Below are positions 15,784 to 25,110 of a DNA stretch of 64,000 nt, piece by piece (the first letter of the stretch is position 1; each line of letters opens with the position of its first letter). Source of the stretch: Thermoleophilia bacterium (GTDB lineage Bacteria > Actinomycetota > Thermoleophilia > RBG-16-64-13); contig JAOAGT010000002.1 in the NCBI GenBank assembly GCA_026415615.1, positions 124,001 to 188,000 of the forward strand. The letters run 5' to 3'. The notes under the pieces are model-generated. The model saw only the letters and a program-made list of their open reading frames with translations, searched no databases and was not told the DNA's origin. A program made the translations under genes and the position numbers.

Positions 15784-16023
15784 CTAGCTCCTCACCAGGT
15801 ACACTTCCTGGCCACGCTGCACGACTTTTATCCCAGACCGAGTCTCAGCTTTTAGTACCTTGCGCAGCCCCTGAACCAGTGTCGAGGCCTTACGGTCTGT
15901 TTGTACGAGCACGCTCTCATGACCCCCGTTGATGAACTCTTCGACTATCTGCTTGTAGAGACTCGAACGCGTCTGGGGTGGCACAGGCCGAGGTATCAAT
16001 TCAAAGGCCTTTGTCTTTGCCAT
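15784..16023 (-). CDS. Small basic protein, unknown function
   Basis: The 79-residue protein starts at ATG 16023 with a clear ribosome site (GGGAGGG, about 5 nt upstream). It is rich in Lys/Arg and has a predicted helix (SSLYKQIVEEFINGG), a short strand pair and a second helix (ASTLVQGLRKVLKAE) ending in a beta hairpin (GIKVVQRGQEVYLVRS). The composition would suit a small nucleic-acid-binding or helix-hairpin protein, but I cannot name a family. Its first 28 bp overlap the end of the upstream Wzy-like gene, which suggests translational coupling. Confidence 0.65.
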   Translation of the reverse strand: MAKTKAFELIPRPVPPQTRSSLYKQIVEEFINGGHESVLVQTDRKASTLVQGLRKVLKAETRSGIKVVQRGQEVYLVRS

Positions 16024-17264
16024 GACGCCCTCCCTTTATGTCCGCCTCCCGTGAAGCTTGCAAAGAATAGCACTTGAACCTTGTCTACGATTTGTCGGCC
16101 TATTCCGTTGCTAACTAACGCGGTCTTGCTCGGTAACATGCCGCATATAACTATTCCCCAAATCCACATAATCAAACTAGTTGGAACGCCAAAGCTAATA
16201 GAGTCTGTGACTCCGAATACCAGAAAGGCAATTAGAGAGGCCAGTATGCCTAATGACGTTGCTTGACTCAATTGCCCACATTGAAAGCTTCTGATTGCTC
16301 CGACCGCTATCCCACATATTAGAAGAACGAAGCCAATCAAACCTGGCATTCCCAAGCACAAAGCCACGTCCAAGAAAACGTTGTGTGCTTGTGACACTGA
16401 ATAACCTAGACCCACCGTCTCATAGGGGTAGCGGAAGGGCATGACGTCGTTAAAGACTCCGAGGCCGATTCCTGTGAAGAAATGGTCTTCAATTCCTTGT
16501 AGCGCGGACAGCCATATGTCAAGCCGTGCAACCATCTTCACCTCTAATGATTCGTCGCGGAGGAGCATGTTGACCAAGGTGGCCAGCCGGCCGGACGCAA
16601 GAAGGAGCCAGCCACCCACACCCAGAGCCATTCCCCAGACCCAAAGCCACCGGCGCGTGCGAAGCACAGCCACAACCAGACCAGCCAGAATAAGCCCAGC
16701 AAGAGCAGCACGGGAGCCACTCATGAAGACAACGACGGTGCCGATGCTGGCTACCACTGCTGCTGACCAGCGGAGACCGCGAGTGACTTTTGGTTCGCCG
16801 ATCAGCGCAAAGGCAAAAGCAGTGCATACCGCCAAGATCCCTCCGGTCTGGTTGGCTTGCAGACCCGAGATATTCCACCAGGGGAGGGAACGTATGGAGG
16901 GGAGCGATCCGTATACCTTCTCGAGCCAGGCCAATTTGTGGGCGGGCCAGTCGGTTGCAAACAGGGCCACGATGGTTGCTATCCCTGCGAAGATCACAAA
17001 AAGCCAGGGTGCAGCCCGAGAGAGGCTCAACCTCGCGGCAAGCTTCTGGGCAGGGCCTGAGAAGACAAGGAGCGCTATGCTCCCGCCCAGACCTAATACC
17101 GTCCAAGGCAGGCTCGCCTTGTGAGCCGGTGACACAGCAAAGGAGACCACGAAGGCAGCGGCCAGAATTAGCGCGCCAGCCTGGCAGAGCACAATGTCCG
17201 TCCCCGTAAGGCGAGCGGCTTGCTGTCTAAGCTCCTGCGAAATGCAATCCTGCCGTGTGTTCAT
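15996..17264 (-). CDS. O-antigen ligase/polymerase-like membrane protein
   Basis: A 422-residue protein with about 11 membrane segments. It has the Wzy_C landmarks: an Arg-bearing loop (FMSGSRAALAGLILAGLVVAVL) and the long loop RLDIWLSALQGIEDHFFTGIGLGVFNDVMPFRYP with SQAHNVFLDVALCLGMPGLIGFVLL. It acts on lipid-linked glycans at the outer face of the membrane. It is half the size of the paralogue at 12097-14481 and lacks its TPR-like end. The start overlaps the stop of the upstream TPR gene (ATGA). The 3' third (roughly 16081-16260) is clearly richer in A+T than its surroundings, which may reflect relaxed selection or foreign origin. Confidence 0.82.
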   Translation of the reverse strand: MNTRQDCISQELRQQAARLTGTDIVLCQAGALILAAAFVVSFAVSPAHKASLPWTVLGLGGSIALLVFSGPAQKLAARLSLSRAAPWLFVIFAGIATIVALFATDWPAHKLAWLEKVYGSLPSIRSLPWWNISGLQANQTGGILAVCTAFAFALIGEPKVTRGLRWSAAVVASIGTVVVFMSGSRAALAGLILAGLVVAVLRTRRWLWVWGMALGVGGWLLLASGRLATLVNMLLRDESLEVKMVARLDIWLSALQGIEDHFFTGIGLGVFNDVMPFRYPYETVGLGYSVSQAHNVFLDVALCLGMPGLIGFVLLICGIAVGAIRSFQCGQLSQATSLGILASLIAFLVFGVTDSISFGVPTSLIMWIWGIVICGMLPSKTALVSNGIGRQIVDKVQVLFFASFTGGGHKGRASWQRQRPLN

Positions 17265-18658
17265 GGTGATCTGTCCGGGGGTCCAAATAGTCTCGCCAAT
17301 CGGTCCAGCAAGGGGGGAATCCCTCCCGCTGAGCTGATACCGTCAAGGTAAGCCTCGGCTGCCTTCTGTTTCATTCCGAGCGCCTTGTAACAGTCGCCCA
17401 GAAAGGCAAAGACGTACGGATCTCTGCTTCCCTTGTCGACAGCGTCTTGGAGCGCGGAAAGAGCTTCCTCTGCCGGAAGACAGCGGTATGTGACTAGCGC
17501 ATACGCCTGTACGATCTGCACATCGGCCGGGAGCTTTTCCTTGCCCTGGGTGTAAACCTGACGCGCAAGGCCGATAAGTCCTTGTTCTTCGTACCAGGCT
17601 CCGAGGACCAGGTACCCTTCGGCCTGCAGAGGGTCAAGTTGAATTGCCTTCACCAAGAGAGAGACTGCGTTTGAGTAGTCTCCAATCAGGAGCAGAGCCC
17701 GAGCTGCACTAACGCAAGTCCTAGCCGTTAGGTCGATTCTGGTGGCCTCCTGAATCAGAGCGCGTATGCGTGCCTGAGTAAGGACGAAGTCTATGACCTT
17801 GGGGTCCGGAAAATAGGAGAAGGAATCCACGGCATAGCTGGCGACCGGCTGCCTGCCGAGGCTCTGGGCTAGAGCTTGGGCAAGTGTAAGCCTGAGCGAC
17901 TGCTCGGCCACATTACCTGGGGAGGCATTCTGAGCCAGCGCAAGGCCTTTTTCCAGTGCCATCGCCGCCAAATCTGGCTGTTGGGCGGAGAGAAGACCCC
18001 GTCCGATGCGAAGGAGTGTGTTCACACGCTCCGCGGTGGCTGCAGACAGAGGCTGGTGTGAGGCGAGACTGCGGTCGACGGCCAGGGTTTCGGCAAGATC
18101 CGCGCGCTTGAGCGCTGCTTCTAAGCTGGCCTGTGCTAGGAGGTAGAAATGCACGGCGTAAGCTGTCTCCCCGTGTTCTAAGTAGTTGTCTGCAGTCGAG
18201 ACAAGCAAGTTGGTGGCGTCAATTCGTTGGTAGGCCTCTCTTGCCTCTTCCCAGTGTCCTAGCGCTGAGGCTACTTGGCCTAACCTCAGCTCCCCGAAGC
18301 GGTCTAACTTCCCGGCTCGGTGAGCTGCGAGTAGTTGCTGAAAGGCGTGCTCGCTCGGAGCCAACGCTGCCGCTGCTCCGTATGTACGCAAAATCTGGCG
18401 ACGTAGGCGCTCCGCTGCGTCACTTGGATTGGTGCTCGGGAGCATGTCTTCCAAAGCTCCCATTGCTTTCGCCAGCAAAGGATCTGGGGAACTGGCGTCT
18501 TGCTCTCGTCCTTCCCCTTGCTGCGCGATTGCTGCCTTGTTGATGGCAATTCCAGCCTCATTTATGACCCAGAGGCTGTGCAAAGGTTGAATAAGCCAAA
18601 GTAACACCAGGCCGGCAGCGCCCAACAGCAGCCACCAGCGCAACGAGTAGGCTGGCAT
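17261..18658 (-). CDS. Membrane-anchored TPR protein
   Basis: One N-terminal membrane helix (WWLLLGAAGLVLLWLI) is followed by about 430 residues of helical repeats. TPR-like units are best seen near the end: YSNAVSLLVKAIQLDPLQAEGYLVLGAWYEEQGLIGLARQVY and DPYVFAFLGDCYKALGMKQKAAEAYLDG. Such proteins usually scaffold complexes; here the 4-bp overlap with a Wzy-like gene suggests a role in polymer chain assembly or length control at the membrane, which is inference. The start is an ATG giving MPAYSLRWW. Confidence 0.82.
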   Translation of the reverse strand: MPAYSLRWWLLLGAAGLVLLWLIQPLHSLWVINEAGIAINKAAIAQQGEGREQDASSPDPLLAKAMGALEDMLPSTNPSDAAERLRRQILRTYGAAAALAPSEHAFQQLLAAHRAGKLDRFGELRLGQVASALGHWEEAREAYQRIDATNLLVSTADNYLEHGETAYAVHFYLLAQASLEAALKRADLAETLAVDRSLASHQPLSAATAERVNTLLRIGRGLLSAQQPDLAAMALEKGLALAQNASPGNVAEQSLRLTLAQALAQSLGRQPVASYAVDSFSYFPDPKVIDFVLTQARIRALIQEATRIDLTARTCVSAARALLLIGDYSNAVSLLVKAIQLDPLQAEGYLVLGAWYEEQGLIGLARQVYTQGKEKLPADVQIVQAYALVTYRCLPAEEALSALQDAVDKGSRDPYVFAFLGDCYKALGMKQKAAEAYLDGISSAGGIPPLLDRLARLFGPPDRSP

Positions 18659-18718
18659 ACTCCTCCTTGCGCAGGGGACGCGTTCAGACCAGCGAGCAGT
18701 TCACGGGTGCCGCCCGAC

Positions 18719-20014
18719 CTACGCTGGTCCGACGCGCACCCCTACTCCTTCGTACGTAAAGCCCATCCTTACTAGGGTCTCCGCATCCAGGGCATTACGC
18801 CCGTCAAGAACAAGGGGTCTGGCCATTACTTGTTTTGCTTTGGCCCAGTCCAGATGCAGAAATTCATCCCACTCTGTAACAAGCACGCACGCTTCAGCTC
18901 CCTCGAGCGCAGCTAGCGCCGAGGGCGCATATACCATGTCGGGTAATACTGCCCGCATATTGTTGATAGCGACAGGATCGTATCCAACCACAACAGCGCC
19001 TTCGGCCATCAATCTTCCTGCCAGGACAATAGAAGGAGCTTGGCGAATGTCGTCAGTATTGGGTTTAAAGGAAAGTCCTAAGAGCGCGATCTTCTTGCTG
19101 CGAAGCTCGTTGCCTAGGTGGCGCTTTATCTTTGCCACCATACGCCTCTTTTGCAGTTCATTTACCTCAATTACAGCCGTGAGCAACTGGAAGTGATAGC
19201 CAATGTTCCCCGCGATCTGCTTTAAAGCAGACACATCTTTCGGGAAGCAGCTACCTCCATAGCCAATTCCAGCCTGTAGGAAATGGGGACCAATGCGATG
19301 GTCAAGCCCCATTCCTTGTGCAACCACTCTGACGTCGGCCCCTGTAGCTTCGCACACGTTTGCGATCTCGTTAATGAAGCTGATCTTGGTGGCAAGGAAC
19401 GCGTTCGACGCATACTTGATCATCTCAGCCGAGGCTACATCCGTGATAAGAACAGGGCAGTCCAATCCCTGGTAGAGCGCGGCCACTTCCTCGGCCGTGG
19501 TGCGGTCTGCAGCTCCAACGACAATGCGATCAGGGTGCATGAAATCCGCAATGGCGCTTCCTTCGCGAAGAAACTCGGGGTTTGATGCATACCGAATATG
19601 AGAATAGCCTCGTTCAGCCAATACGGCCTGTACTTGGGCTCCTGTGCCCACTGGGACGGTAGATTTGATTATAAGGACGCACGCGTCCCCGTCTCTAGGC
19701 AGTTGGTCAACAGCTTGCCAAATGCGCGAAAGGTCAGCGTCGCCAGACGGGGTGCCAGGGGTATCCACACACAGAAAGACAAACTCCGCTCCCGGATATG
19801 CTCCCTGTGGTTCAGAAACAAAACGCAGGCGAGCTCTGTTCTTTGATATGAGATCGCCAAGTCCAGGCTCATATATAGGTACTCCGCCTTCGCATAAGAC
19901 GTTGATCTTATGCTGGTCAACGTCCAGCACTGTAACTTGGTGTCCAAGTTCAGCCATGCAAGCTGCGGTAACTAAACCTACATACCCTGCGCCCACTACG
20001 GTTAGCCTACTCAC
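18719..20014 (-). CDS. UDP-glucose 6-dehydrogenase
   Basis: Oxidises UDP-glucose (or a related UDP-hexose) to the uronate with two NAD. The Rossmann motif VVGAGYVG is at residues 6-13, followed by SNPEFLREGSAIADFMHPDRIV, the central helix ASAEMIKYASNAFLATKISFINEIAN, the catalytic Cys in GYGGSCFPKD (about residue 256) and the C-terminal domain LGLSFKPNTDDIRQAPS. GTG at 20014 is chosen because AAGGAGG sits 5 nt upstream; the GTG two codons earlier overlaps that site. It supplies UDP-glucuronate, fitting the adjacent polymerase-like genes. UDP-ManNAc dehydrogenase is less likely. Confidence 0.93.
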   Translation of the reverse strand: MSRLTVVGAGYVGLVTAACMAELGHQVTVLDVDQHKINVLCEGGVPIYEPGLGDLISKNRARLRFVSEPQGAYPGAEFVFLCVDTPGTPSGDADLSRIWQAVDQLPRDGDACVLIIKSTVPVGTGAQVQAVLAERGYSHIRYASNPEFLREGSAIADFMHPDRIVVGAADRTTAEEVAALYQGLDCPVLITDVASAEMIKYASNAFLATKISFINEIANVCEATGADVRVVAQGMGLDHRIGPHFLQAGIGYGGSCFPKDVSALKQIAGNIGYHFQLLTAVIEVNELQKRRMVAKIKRHLGNELRSKKIALLGLSFKPNTDDIRQAPSIVLAGRLMAEGAVVVGYDPVAINNMRAVLPDMVYAPSALAALEGAEACVLVTEWDEFLHLDWAKAKQVMARPLVLDGRNALDAETLVRMGFTYEGVGVRVGPA

Positions 20015-20057
20015 TAACACCTCCTTGCCGGGCTGTGGTCTCTTACAGGTCGCTGTG

Positions 20058-21155
20058 TCAATTGATCCCCAAGAACGCTAGGATGGCCTTTGTAAAGCCA
20101 CCAACAATCTTGTCCTGGTAGTCCTCGGTAGCCAGTAGCCGGTCTTCGTCGGGGTTGGTCATGAACCCGATCTCAGCAAGAATAACCGGCACGTCTGACC
20201 AGTTAAAGCCGGTGAGGTCGCTGCGGGCATCCACTCCACGGTCAACTGCCCCTGTCGCTGCTACCAGCGCCTCTTGCGCAAGGAGAGCTGCCCGGCGCGA
20301 TTCACTCGCAATGTCATCGGTCCAGCCTTTGATGGAGGCTGGATAAAGCACATGGATACCTCGCGTGGCGGGGTTGTCAGAGCCGTCCGCATGAATGCGA
20401 ACAAACAGGTCGGCTTTGGCCTGGTTAGCAATTTGTGCCCGCTCGATGTTGGATAGATTGACGTCTTGCGTAGTGCGAGTCATCACCACTCTGATGCCGT
20501 GGGCCAACAGGCTGTCCCGCAGTTTTAGCCCTATGGTCAGGACCAACTGACTCTCGGGGATTCCGGTTGACACTCCAGCTGTGCCGCTAGATACCTTGGC
20601 CTTACGGGTGCTGGACCCGGGGCCGATCGGCTCGGTCTCACAGTTTGCCTTGGCCTGATGTCCCGGGTCGATCACAACGACTTTTGAAGTGGAGGCGCCA
20701 GCTGTGACCGGCGCTGCCGAGGTTGAAGAAGTTGGCGGCGGCTTGGTAGTTGAAACATGAGCTGGGGCCGAAGTAGCTGCCGGGTCAATTGTGGGGTTAG
20801 AGGTAGATGAGGCAGGCCGGGTCGTAGAAGCGGTGGATTCTACTTGTCTTGAGCCCGTGTTCTTAACTGTCGTGGTGGTTGCGTTGGAGGAAGTGTCGCC
20901 TCCAAGAGAAGCGAGTGAGTTCGCGTTTGTCGCAACGCTTGTGAGCTTGAGACTCTTAGGGGTCGTTGCGAGTTCGAGATCTTCGGGCGAAGAAGATCGC
21001 GAAAAATAAACGCTTGCAAAGACAATGGCTCCCACTACCAAAAGAACACTTGCTGTTCTTGCAAGCAAAGTCAGCCTGCGGCGCCGGGCGTGCCTTGCCC
21101 TAACCTGTTCGATGAGGCGGAGTGTCTCGGTGCTGCGTGGCTGAGGGCTTGTCAT
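20058..21155 (-). CDS. N-acetylmuramoyl-L-alanine amidase, membrane-anchored
   Basis: Peptidoglycan hydrolase of the Amidase_3 (CwlD/AmiC) family that cuts the muramic acid-stem peptide bond. ATG at 21155 (MTSPQPRS) is preferred, since longer starts overlap the upstream gene. Order: Arg-rich cytoplasmic stretch, one membrane helix (TASVLLVVGAIVFASVYF), a Ser/Thr-rich linker of about 120 residues, and the catalytic domain with zinc ligands in VVIDPGHQ, GIPESQLV and VRIHADGS and the catalytic Glu in VILAEIGFMTN. The linker probably spans the wall. The gene is 38 bp from the ugd-like start. Confidence 0.93.
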   Translation of the reverse strand: MTSPQPRSTETLRLIEQVRARHARRRRLTLLARTASVLLVVGAIVFASVYFSRSSSPEDLELATTPKSLKLTSVATNANSLASLGGDTSSNATTTTVKNTGSRQVESTASTTRPASSTSNPTIDPAATSAPAHVSTTKPPPTSSTSAAPVTAGASTSKVVVIDPGHQAKANCETEPIGPGSSTRKAKVSSGTAGVSTGIPESQLVLTIGLKLRDSLLAHGIRVVMTRTTQDVNLSNIERAQIANQAKADLFVRIHADGSDNPATRGIHVLYPASIKGWTDDIASESRRAALLAQEALVAATGAVDRGVDARSDLTGFNWSDVPVILAEIGFMTNPDEDRLLATEDYQDKIVGGFTKAILAFLGIN

Positions 21156-21177
21156 TGTAGAGAAGTTGGCTGCGAAA

Positions 21178-21678
21178 TCACTGACGCGCGAGGCGAAGAG
21201 CGGCAAAGGCCAGCTCCACCGCCTCCTCGGCGGAACCTGCATGACGCACTGCGCTGCTGTCCGTGTTGAGGTTCTGCTTGGGATGTGACAGAGTCCAGCT
21301 GTGCAAGACGATCACGGGCCGCCCCAGCTTTGCTGCCAACGCTATTTCGGACAGGGTGCCGTATTCGCCGCCCACAGCTATGACCGCATCGCCGGAGCTG
21401 GCTACCGCTAGGTTGCGCGCATGACCAATGCCAGTGGTGACCGCATAATCAATGTACGGGTTGGCGGCGTGTCGCTCGTGTCCGGGTAGGATGCCGATAG
21501 TGGTTCCTCCTGCCTCTTTCGCCCCTCGGGCAGCTGCCTCCATAACGCCGCCAAGCCCGCCGCAAACAAGTACGGCTCCGCGGGCAGCCACCAGGCGGCC
21601 TACTTCCGTAGCAAGAGACCTTTCCTCCGCTGTGCACTCGCTACCGCCTACCACTGCAATATAGATTCGTTTCTCCAT
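21178..21678 (-). CDS. LOG-like TIGR00725 family protein
   Basis: A 166-residue Rossmann-like protein related to the cytokinin-activating LOG family (often annotated as lysine decarboxylase-like). Motifs: IAVVGGSE, VCGGLGGVMEAAARGAKEAGGTTIGILPG and IAVGGEYGTLSEIALAAKLGRPVIVL, which match the TIGR00725 subgroup. The nucleotide-binding PGG.GT motif of true LOG enzymes reads GGEYGT here, so phosphoribohydrolase activity is uncertain. The gene is 22 bp upstream of the amidase start. Its start region lies in a 17-bp direct duplication (21669-21714). Confidence 0.85.
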   Translation of the reverse strand: MEKRIYIAVVGGSECTAEERSLATEVGRLVAARGAVLVCGGLGGVMEAAARGAKEAGGTTIGILPGHERHAANPYIDYAVTTGIGHARNLAVASSGDAVIAVGGEYGTLSEIALAAKLGRPVIVLHSWTLSHPKQNLNTDSSAVRHAGSAEEAVELAFAALRLARQ

Positions 21679-21714
21679 GCTCTCTTTGCGTAGGTCTGTT
21701 TCTCCATGCTCTCT
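21669..21714. repeat. 17-bp direct repeat duplicating a start region
   Basis: gtttctccatgctctct occurs at 21669-21685 and 21698-21714, period 29 bp. On the minus strand each copy reads AGAGAGCATGGAGAAAC, meaning a weak ribosome site plus ATG GAG AAA. The upstream copy is out of frame with the LOG-like gene, so it is a decoy start. Confidence 0.85.
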
Positions 21715-21737
21715 GCGGTTGCGGGTTTTTGCCGAGG

Positions 21738-24050
21738 CTAGGATAGCACCATGCCTTCGGTCAGCCCGTTAAGGAGCTGAAGAGCGAGCTTCTTGTCAAG
21801 AGGCTCGTTCCAGTTGCCACACTTGGGAGACTGGATGCAGGAGGGGCAGCCTTTTTCGCAGGCACAATCGCGAATAAGATTCCTAGCATCTACAATCCAC
21901 TCAGCAAATCTATTGAATCCTTGGCGGGATATACCCACTCCTCCTGCGTGCCCATCATAGATGAAGATAGTCGGTTGTCCGGTTTGGGCGTGAGCGGGAG
22001 TGGAGAGCCCGCCAATATCCCAGCGATCGCACATGGCGTACAAGGGCAGAAGGGCGATCATAGCGTGCTCCACGGCGTGTACGGCTCCCGGTAGCTGCCC
22101 CATCGCTTCGGCAGGCGGCAGCACCTCGGGGGCTATGGTGAACCAGACCGCTTCGGTGACAAATTGCTTGGGTGGTAAGTCAAGATCTTCGGTTCCGAGC
22201 ACTTCGTCGCTGCCCGTGTGCCGCTTCTGATAGGCGGTGACTCTAGTGGTTACGGCGATTTCGCCCAGGTGGAGTCTCACTGGGCCCAGGGTGTCTTGCA
22301 TACGCTCGGCCAGGATGCGCGTCTCAGTGTCTCGGCGCGGGACGGTGTAGTACGGGCCAAAGAAGGGCCTCACAAAGGCGATGCGTTTCTCGATATCAAG
22401 TCTTGTCACCAAGTAAGCGTCGCCCATGTGCAGATACACAGCCCCGGGATGAAGCACGGCAAAAGCGTTCTCTGAACCTTCTGTTCCGACAATATCGCCA
22501 GTCTCTTCCTCCACGATGGTGTACTCTCCCCCAGTGGTCGAGCGCAGGTTAATGTTGCCTGCGGGAAATCTGGCGTCGGTGGGATGCCACCGATCCTTCC
22601 GGCGCCTGAGGACTTGGTTTGTCTCTGCCTTTTCAAGGGCCGAAGCTAGGCCGGGGCCGAAGAACTTCTCATCAGCAAGAGTCAGCGGATATTCATAAGC
22701 AGCGGCTGCTAGATGGGCGGCGTGGACGTATGGGTTAGCAAAGTCGATTGTGGCCGCCTCCACCTCGCGCTGGAGGAGGTCACTTGGATGCTTCACGAAA
22801 AACTGTTCAAGTGCGTCGTTGCCAGCAACAAAGATGGCCAGGCTCTCGCTTTTACTTCTCCCCGCCCGTCCCCACTGCTGCCATAGACTTGCCATAGTGC
22901 CGGGGTATCCTACAGTGATAGCCGCATCCAGAGCTCCCACATCAATCCCCAATTCAAGAGCGCTCGTACTCACCACTCCTAGTAGGTCGCCAGCAAAAAG
23001 CATGGCCTCAATGGCGCGACGCTGTTCGGGAGTGTAGCCAGCGCGATAGGGGGAAACTCGGTCTCGCAGATGCGGCGCTACCTTCTCCAAGTGCTCGACT
23101 GTCTGCTGGTAAATGACCTCGGCGGCGCGCCGAGACTTGGCAAAACAAATGGTGCGGATGTGCTGGCTTATGAGCTCAGCCATAAGCAGGGCGGCCTCGC
23201 TGCTTGCACTGCGACGCAGGTTCATTTCTTCGTCCACCAAGGGTGGCTGCCAAAACACGACCTGCCGCGCTCCAACCGGTGCCCCGTCTCCAGAGATGTG
23301 CACCGCGTCCAGGCCGGTCAACGAGCGAGCGTGCTCTTGTGCGTTGCGAATAGTAGCAGAGGCAAGAATGAAGCGTGGATCGGCTCCGTAGAGGGAGGCC
23401 ACTCGTCGGAGCCGCCTAAACACATTGGCTACGTTGCTGCCGAAGACACCGCGGTAAGTGTGGGCTTCGTCTATGACTATGTAGCGCAGGTTAAGGAAGA
23501 AATTGCCCCAAAGTTCATGATGGGGAAGGATGCTCACATGCAGCATGTCTGGGTTAGTAAGCAGGATGCGCGCTTTCTTGCGAGCGAACTGGCGGGTGGC
23601 CCGAGGGGTGTCTCCGTCGTAAGGCACTACTTCAAGGTGCGTGCCTACCAGGGAGCGCAGTCGTCTCAGCTGGTCCTGGGCCAAAGCCTTGGTGGGGTAT
23701 ATGTAGATGGCGCGAGCCTGGGGGTTACGCAGCAGCGTGTCTAAGACCGGCAAGTTGAAGCACAAGCTCTTGCCGGAAGCCGTTCCCGTGGTTACCACGA
23801 AATTGGCGTCTCTGCGGGCTACCTCCCAACACTCGGCTTGGTGCCTCCACAGGTAACTGATGCCCTCGGACGTAAGTCCCTCTGCAAGGGCGGGGTGGAG
23901 TTCAGCAGGAACGGTCGCCAGTTTTCCTTCGCGACCTGGCAATACAATCGCTGCCTGTACTTGCGGAAAGCGACTCGGGAGGAAAATCTCAAAAAGAGGA
24001 CGCGTCATGACTCCGTTTACCCGTCTCCTGAACAGACCCACTCTGAGCAT
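21738..24050 (-). CDS. DEAD/DEAH-box helicase with DUF1998 (MrfA/YprA-like)
   Basis: ATP-dependent 3'-5' DNA helicase of the type represented by Bacillus MrfA, which acts in mitomycin-adduct repair. Motif I is TTGTASGKSLCFNLP, motif Ia IYIYPTKALAQDQ, motif II YIVIDEAHTYRGVFG, and the second RecA domain has VSTSALELGIDVGALDAAI and QQWGRAGRS. The C-terminal DUF1998 region carries the zinc-binding cysteines CACEKGCPSC plus a later CGNWNEPLDK. At 770 residues it is full length. ATG 24050 opens the frame; ATG 24008 (MTRPLFEIF) is an alternative and neither has a clear ribosome site. No partner nuclease (MrfB) is adjacent. Confidence 0.92.
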   Translation of the reverse strand: MLRVGLFRRRVNGVMTRPLFEIFLPSRFPQVQAAIVLPGREGKLATVPAELHPALAEGLTSEGISYLWRHQAECWEVARRDANFVVTTGTASGKSLCFNLPVLDTLLRNPQARAIYIYPTKALAQDQLRRLRSLVGTHLEVVPYDGDTPRATRQFARKKARILLTNPDMLHVSILPHHELWGNFFLNLRYIVIDEAHTYRGVFGSNVANVFRRLRRVASLYGADPRFILASATIRNAQEHARSLTGLDAVHISGDGAPVGARQVVFWQPPLVDEEMNLRRSASSEAALLMAELISQHIRTICFAKSRRAAEVIYQQTVEHLEKVAPHLRDRVSPYRAGYTPEQRRAIEAMLFAGDLLGVVSTSALELGIDVGALDAAITVGYPGTMASLWQQWGRAGRSKSESLAIFVAGNDALEQFFVKHPSDLLQREVEAATIDFANPYVHAAHLAAAAYEYPLTLADEKFFGPGLASALEKAETNQVLRRRKDRWHPTDARFPAGNINLRSTTGGEYTIVEEETGDIVGTEGSENAFAVLHPGAVYLHMGDAYLVTRLDIEKRIAFVRPFFGPYYTVPRRDTETRILAERMQDTLGPVRLHLGEIAVTTRVTAYQKRHTGSDEVLGTEDLDLPPKQFVTEAVWFTIAPEVLPPAEAMGQLPGAVHAVEHAMIALLPLYAMCDRWDIGGLSTPAHAQTGQPTIFIYDGHAGGVGISRQGFNRFAEWIVDARNLIRDCACEKGCPSCIQSPKCGNWNEPLDKKLALQLLNGLTEGMVLS

Positions 24051-24192
24051 TATTGCATCACCAGTTTGCCCCGTCTGTGAACCGAGCGTCCGGCGACTAT
24101 AGTCAGCGGTCAGGAGGACTGATATGCGACCTTGGTCTTACCGTGGCCTGCGTGTCCGTGTGCACGAAACGTTTGCAGCCGCGCAGGCGCTT

Positions 24193-25059
24193 CTAGCGGT
24201 GCTCCAAGGTAACCAGGACTATCTGGGGACGGGCGCCGAGTCTGATGGGTGGGATGGTGCTAGTTCCGATGCCGTTGGAGACAATGACTGAACTGGGCCC
24301 CTGAGATATAAGGCCCGTCCTGTATTTTTGCCCATAGTCAGAGGGGACATACGGAGCCCATCGACCGAAGAAGGTAATTTGTCCCCCGTGCGTGTGACCC
24401 GACAACACAAGGTCGACTACTCCTGCTGGTATCTCCTCGACAAAGTCAGGGTTGTGGGAGACTAGGATTACGAAATCTCCGCCGCCTGCATCCCCGAGAG
24501 CCTGCTCGAGGTCGGGTTTGTCCACGCTGTAGTCTGTCACACCAGCCAGGCGGATGCGTCTGCCTTCTCTTGTTAGCCAAATTCCCTGGTCTAGCAAAAG
24601 CGTGATGCCGGCGTTCTTGGCTGCTTTGACGGTAGCGTAGGGGCCGGCCCGAGTGCCGTTAGCGCCGCTCTCATAATCGTGGTTGCCCAGAACGCCGAAG
24701 CAGCCAAGCGGAGCGTGGAGGCGGGCAAGCTCGGTAAAACAGGAGTCAGCGTACTTGGTTCCAAGATAGACGTAGTCCCCACCGAGGACCACCAGATCGG
24801 GCGCTAGGGAATTAACTCGGTCGACTACTGCTCGGACTCTCTGTTGCGAGAAAAACGGGCTTCGGTGGATATCAGACACTAGAGCGACCCGAATCCCTGC
24901 AAAAGATTCGGGGAGGTCGGGGCAAGCAACATGGTACTCCTTGACCTCCAACCGGAAGGTTTCAACGTATCCGTAGCCCATAATGGCGGCGAGCGCCACA
25001 AAGATCACAAGGGCTGCATAGCGCAGGCGACAGAATCTTCGGTAGCCTTTGCGGGCCAT
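24193..25059 (-). CDS. Membrane-anchored metallophosphoesterase (YkuE-like)
   Basis: Calcineurin-like phosphoesterase attached by an N-terminal helix (YAALVIFVALAAIMGYGYV). All metal-binding motifs are present: VALVSDIHRS, DLVVLGGDYVY, GVLGNHDYESG, VILVSHNPDF and LVLSGHTHGGQ. YkuE-type enzymes hydrolyse UDP-diacylglucosamine or related lipids at the membrane, but the substrate here is not shown by sequence. It is 70 bp downstream of asd on the same strand, with a strong hairpin between them, so it may have its own promoter or depend on read-through. Confidence 0.9.
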   Translation of the reverse strand: MARKGYRRFCRLRYAALVIFVALAAIMGYGYVETFRLEVKEYHVACPDLPESFAGIRVALVSDIHRSPFFSQQRVRAVVDRVNSLAPDLVVLGGDYVYLGTKYADSCFTELARLHAPLGCFGVLGNHDYESGANGTRAGPYATVKAAKNAGITLLLDQGIWLTREGRRIRLAGVTDYSVDKPDLEQALGDAGGGDFVILVSHNPDFVEEIPAGVVDLVLSGHTHGGQITFFGRWAPYVPSDYGQKYRTGLISQGPSSVIVSNGIGTSTIPPIRLGARPQIVLVTLEHR

Positions 25060-25110
25060 GATCTAGCTTAAACGTGCGCTGAGCCAGCGCTCCACACTGG
25101 CAAATGGCGG

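Noticed and set aside
16441-17124. Open frame of 227 codons on the plus strand
   Set aside because: Antisense shadow of a Wzy-like membrane gene; Pro/Arg/Ser-rich without a ribosome site.
23070-23744. Open frame of 224 codons on the plus strand
   Set aside because: Antisense of the MrfA-like helicase, which has intact motifs in its own frame.
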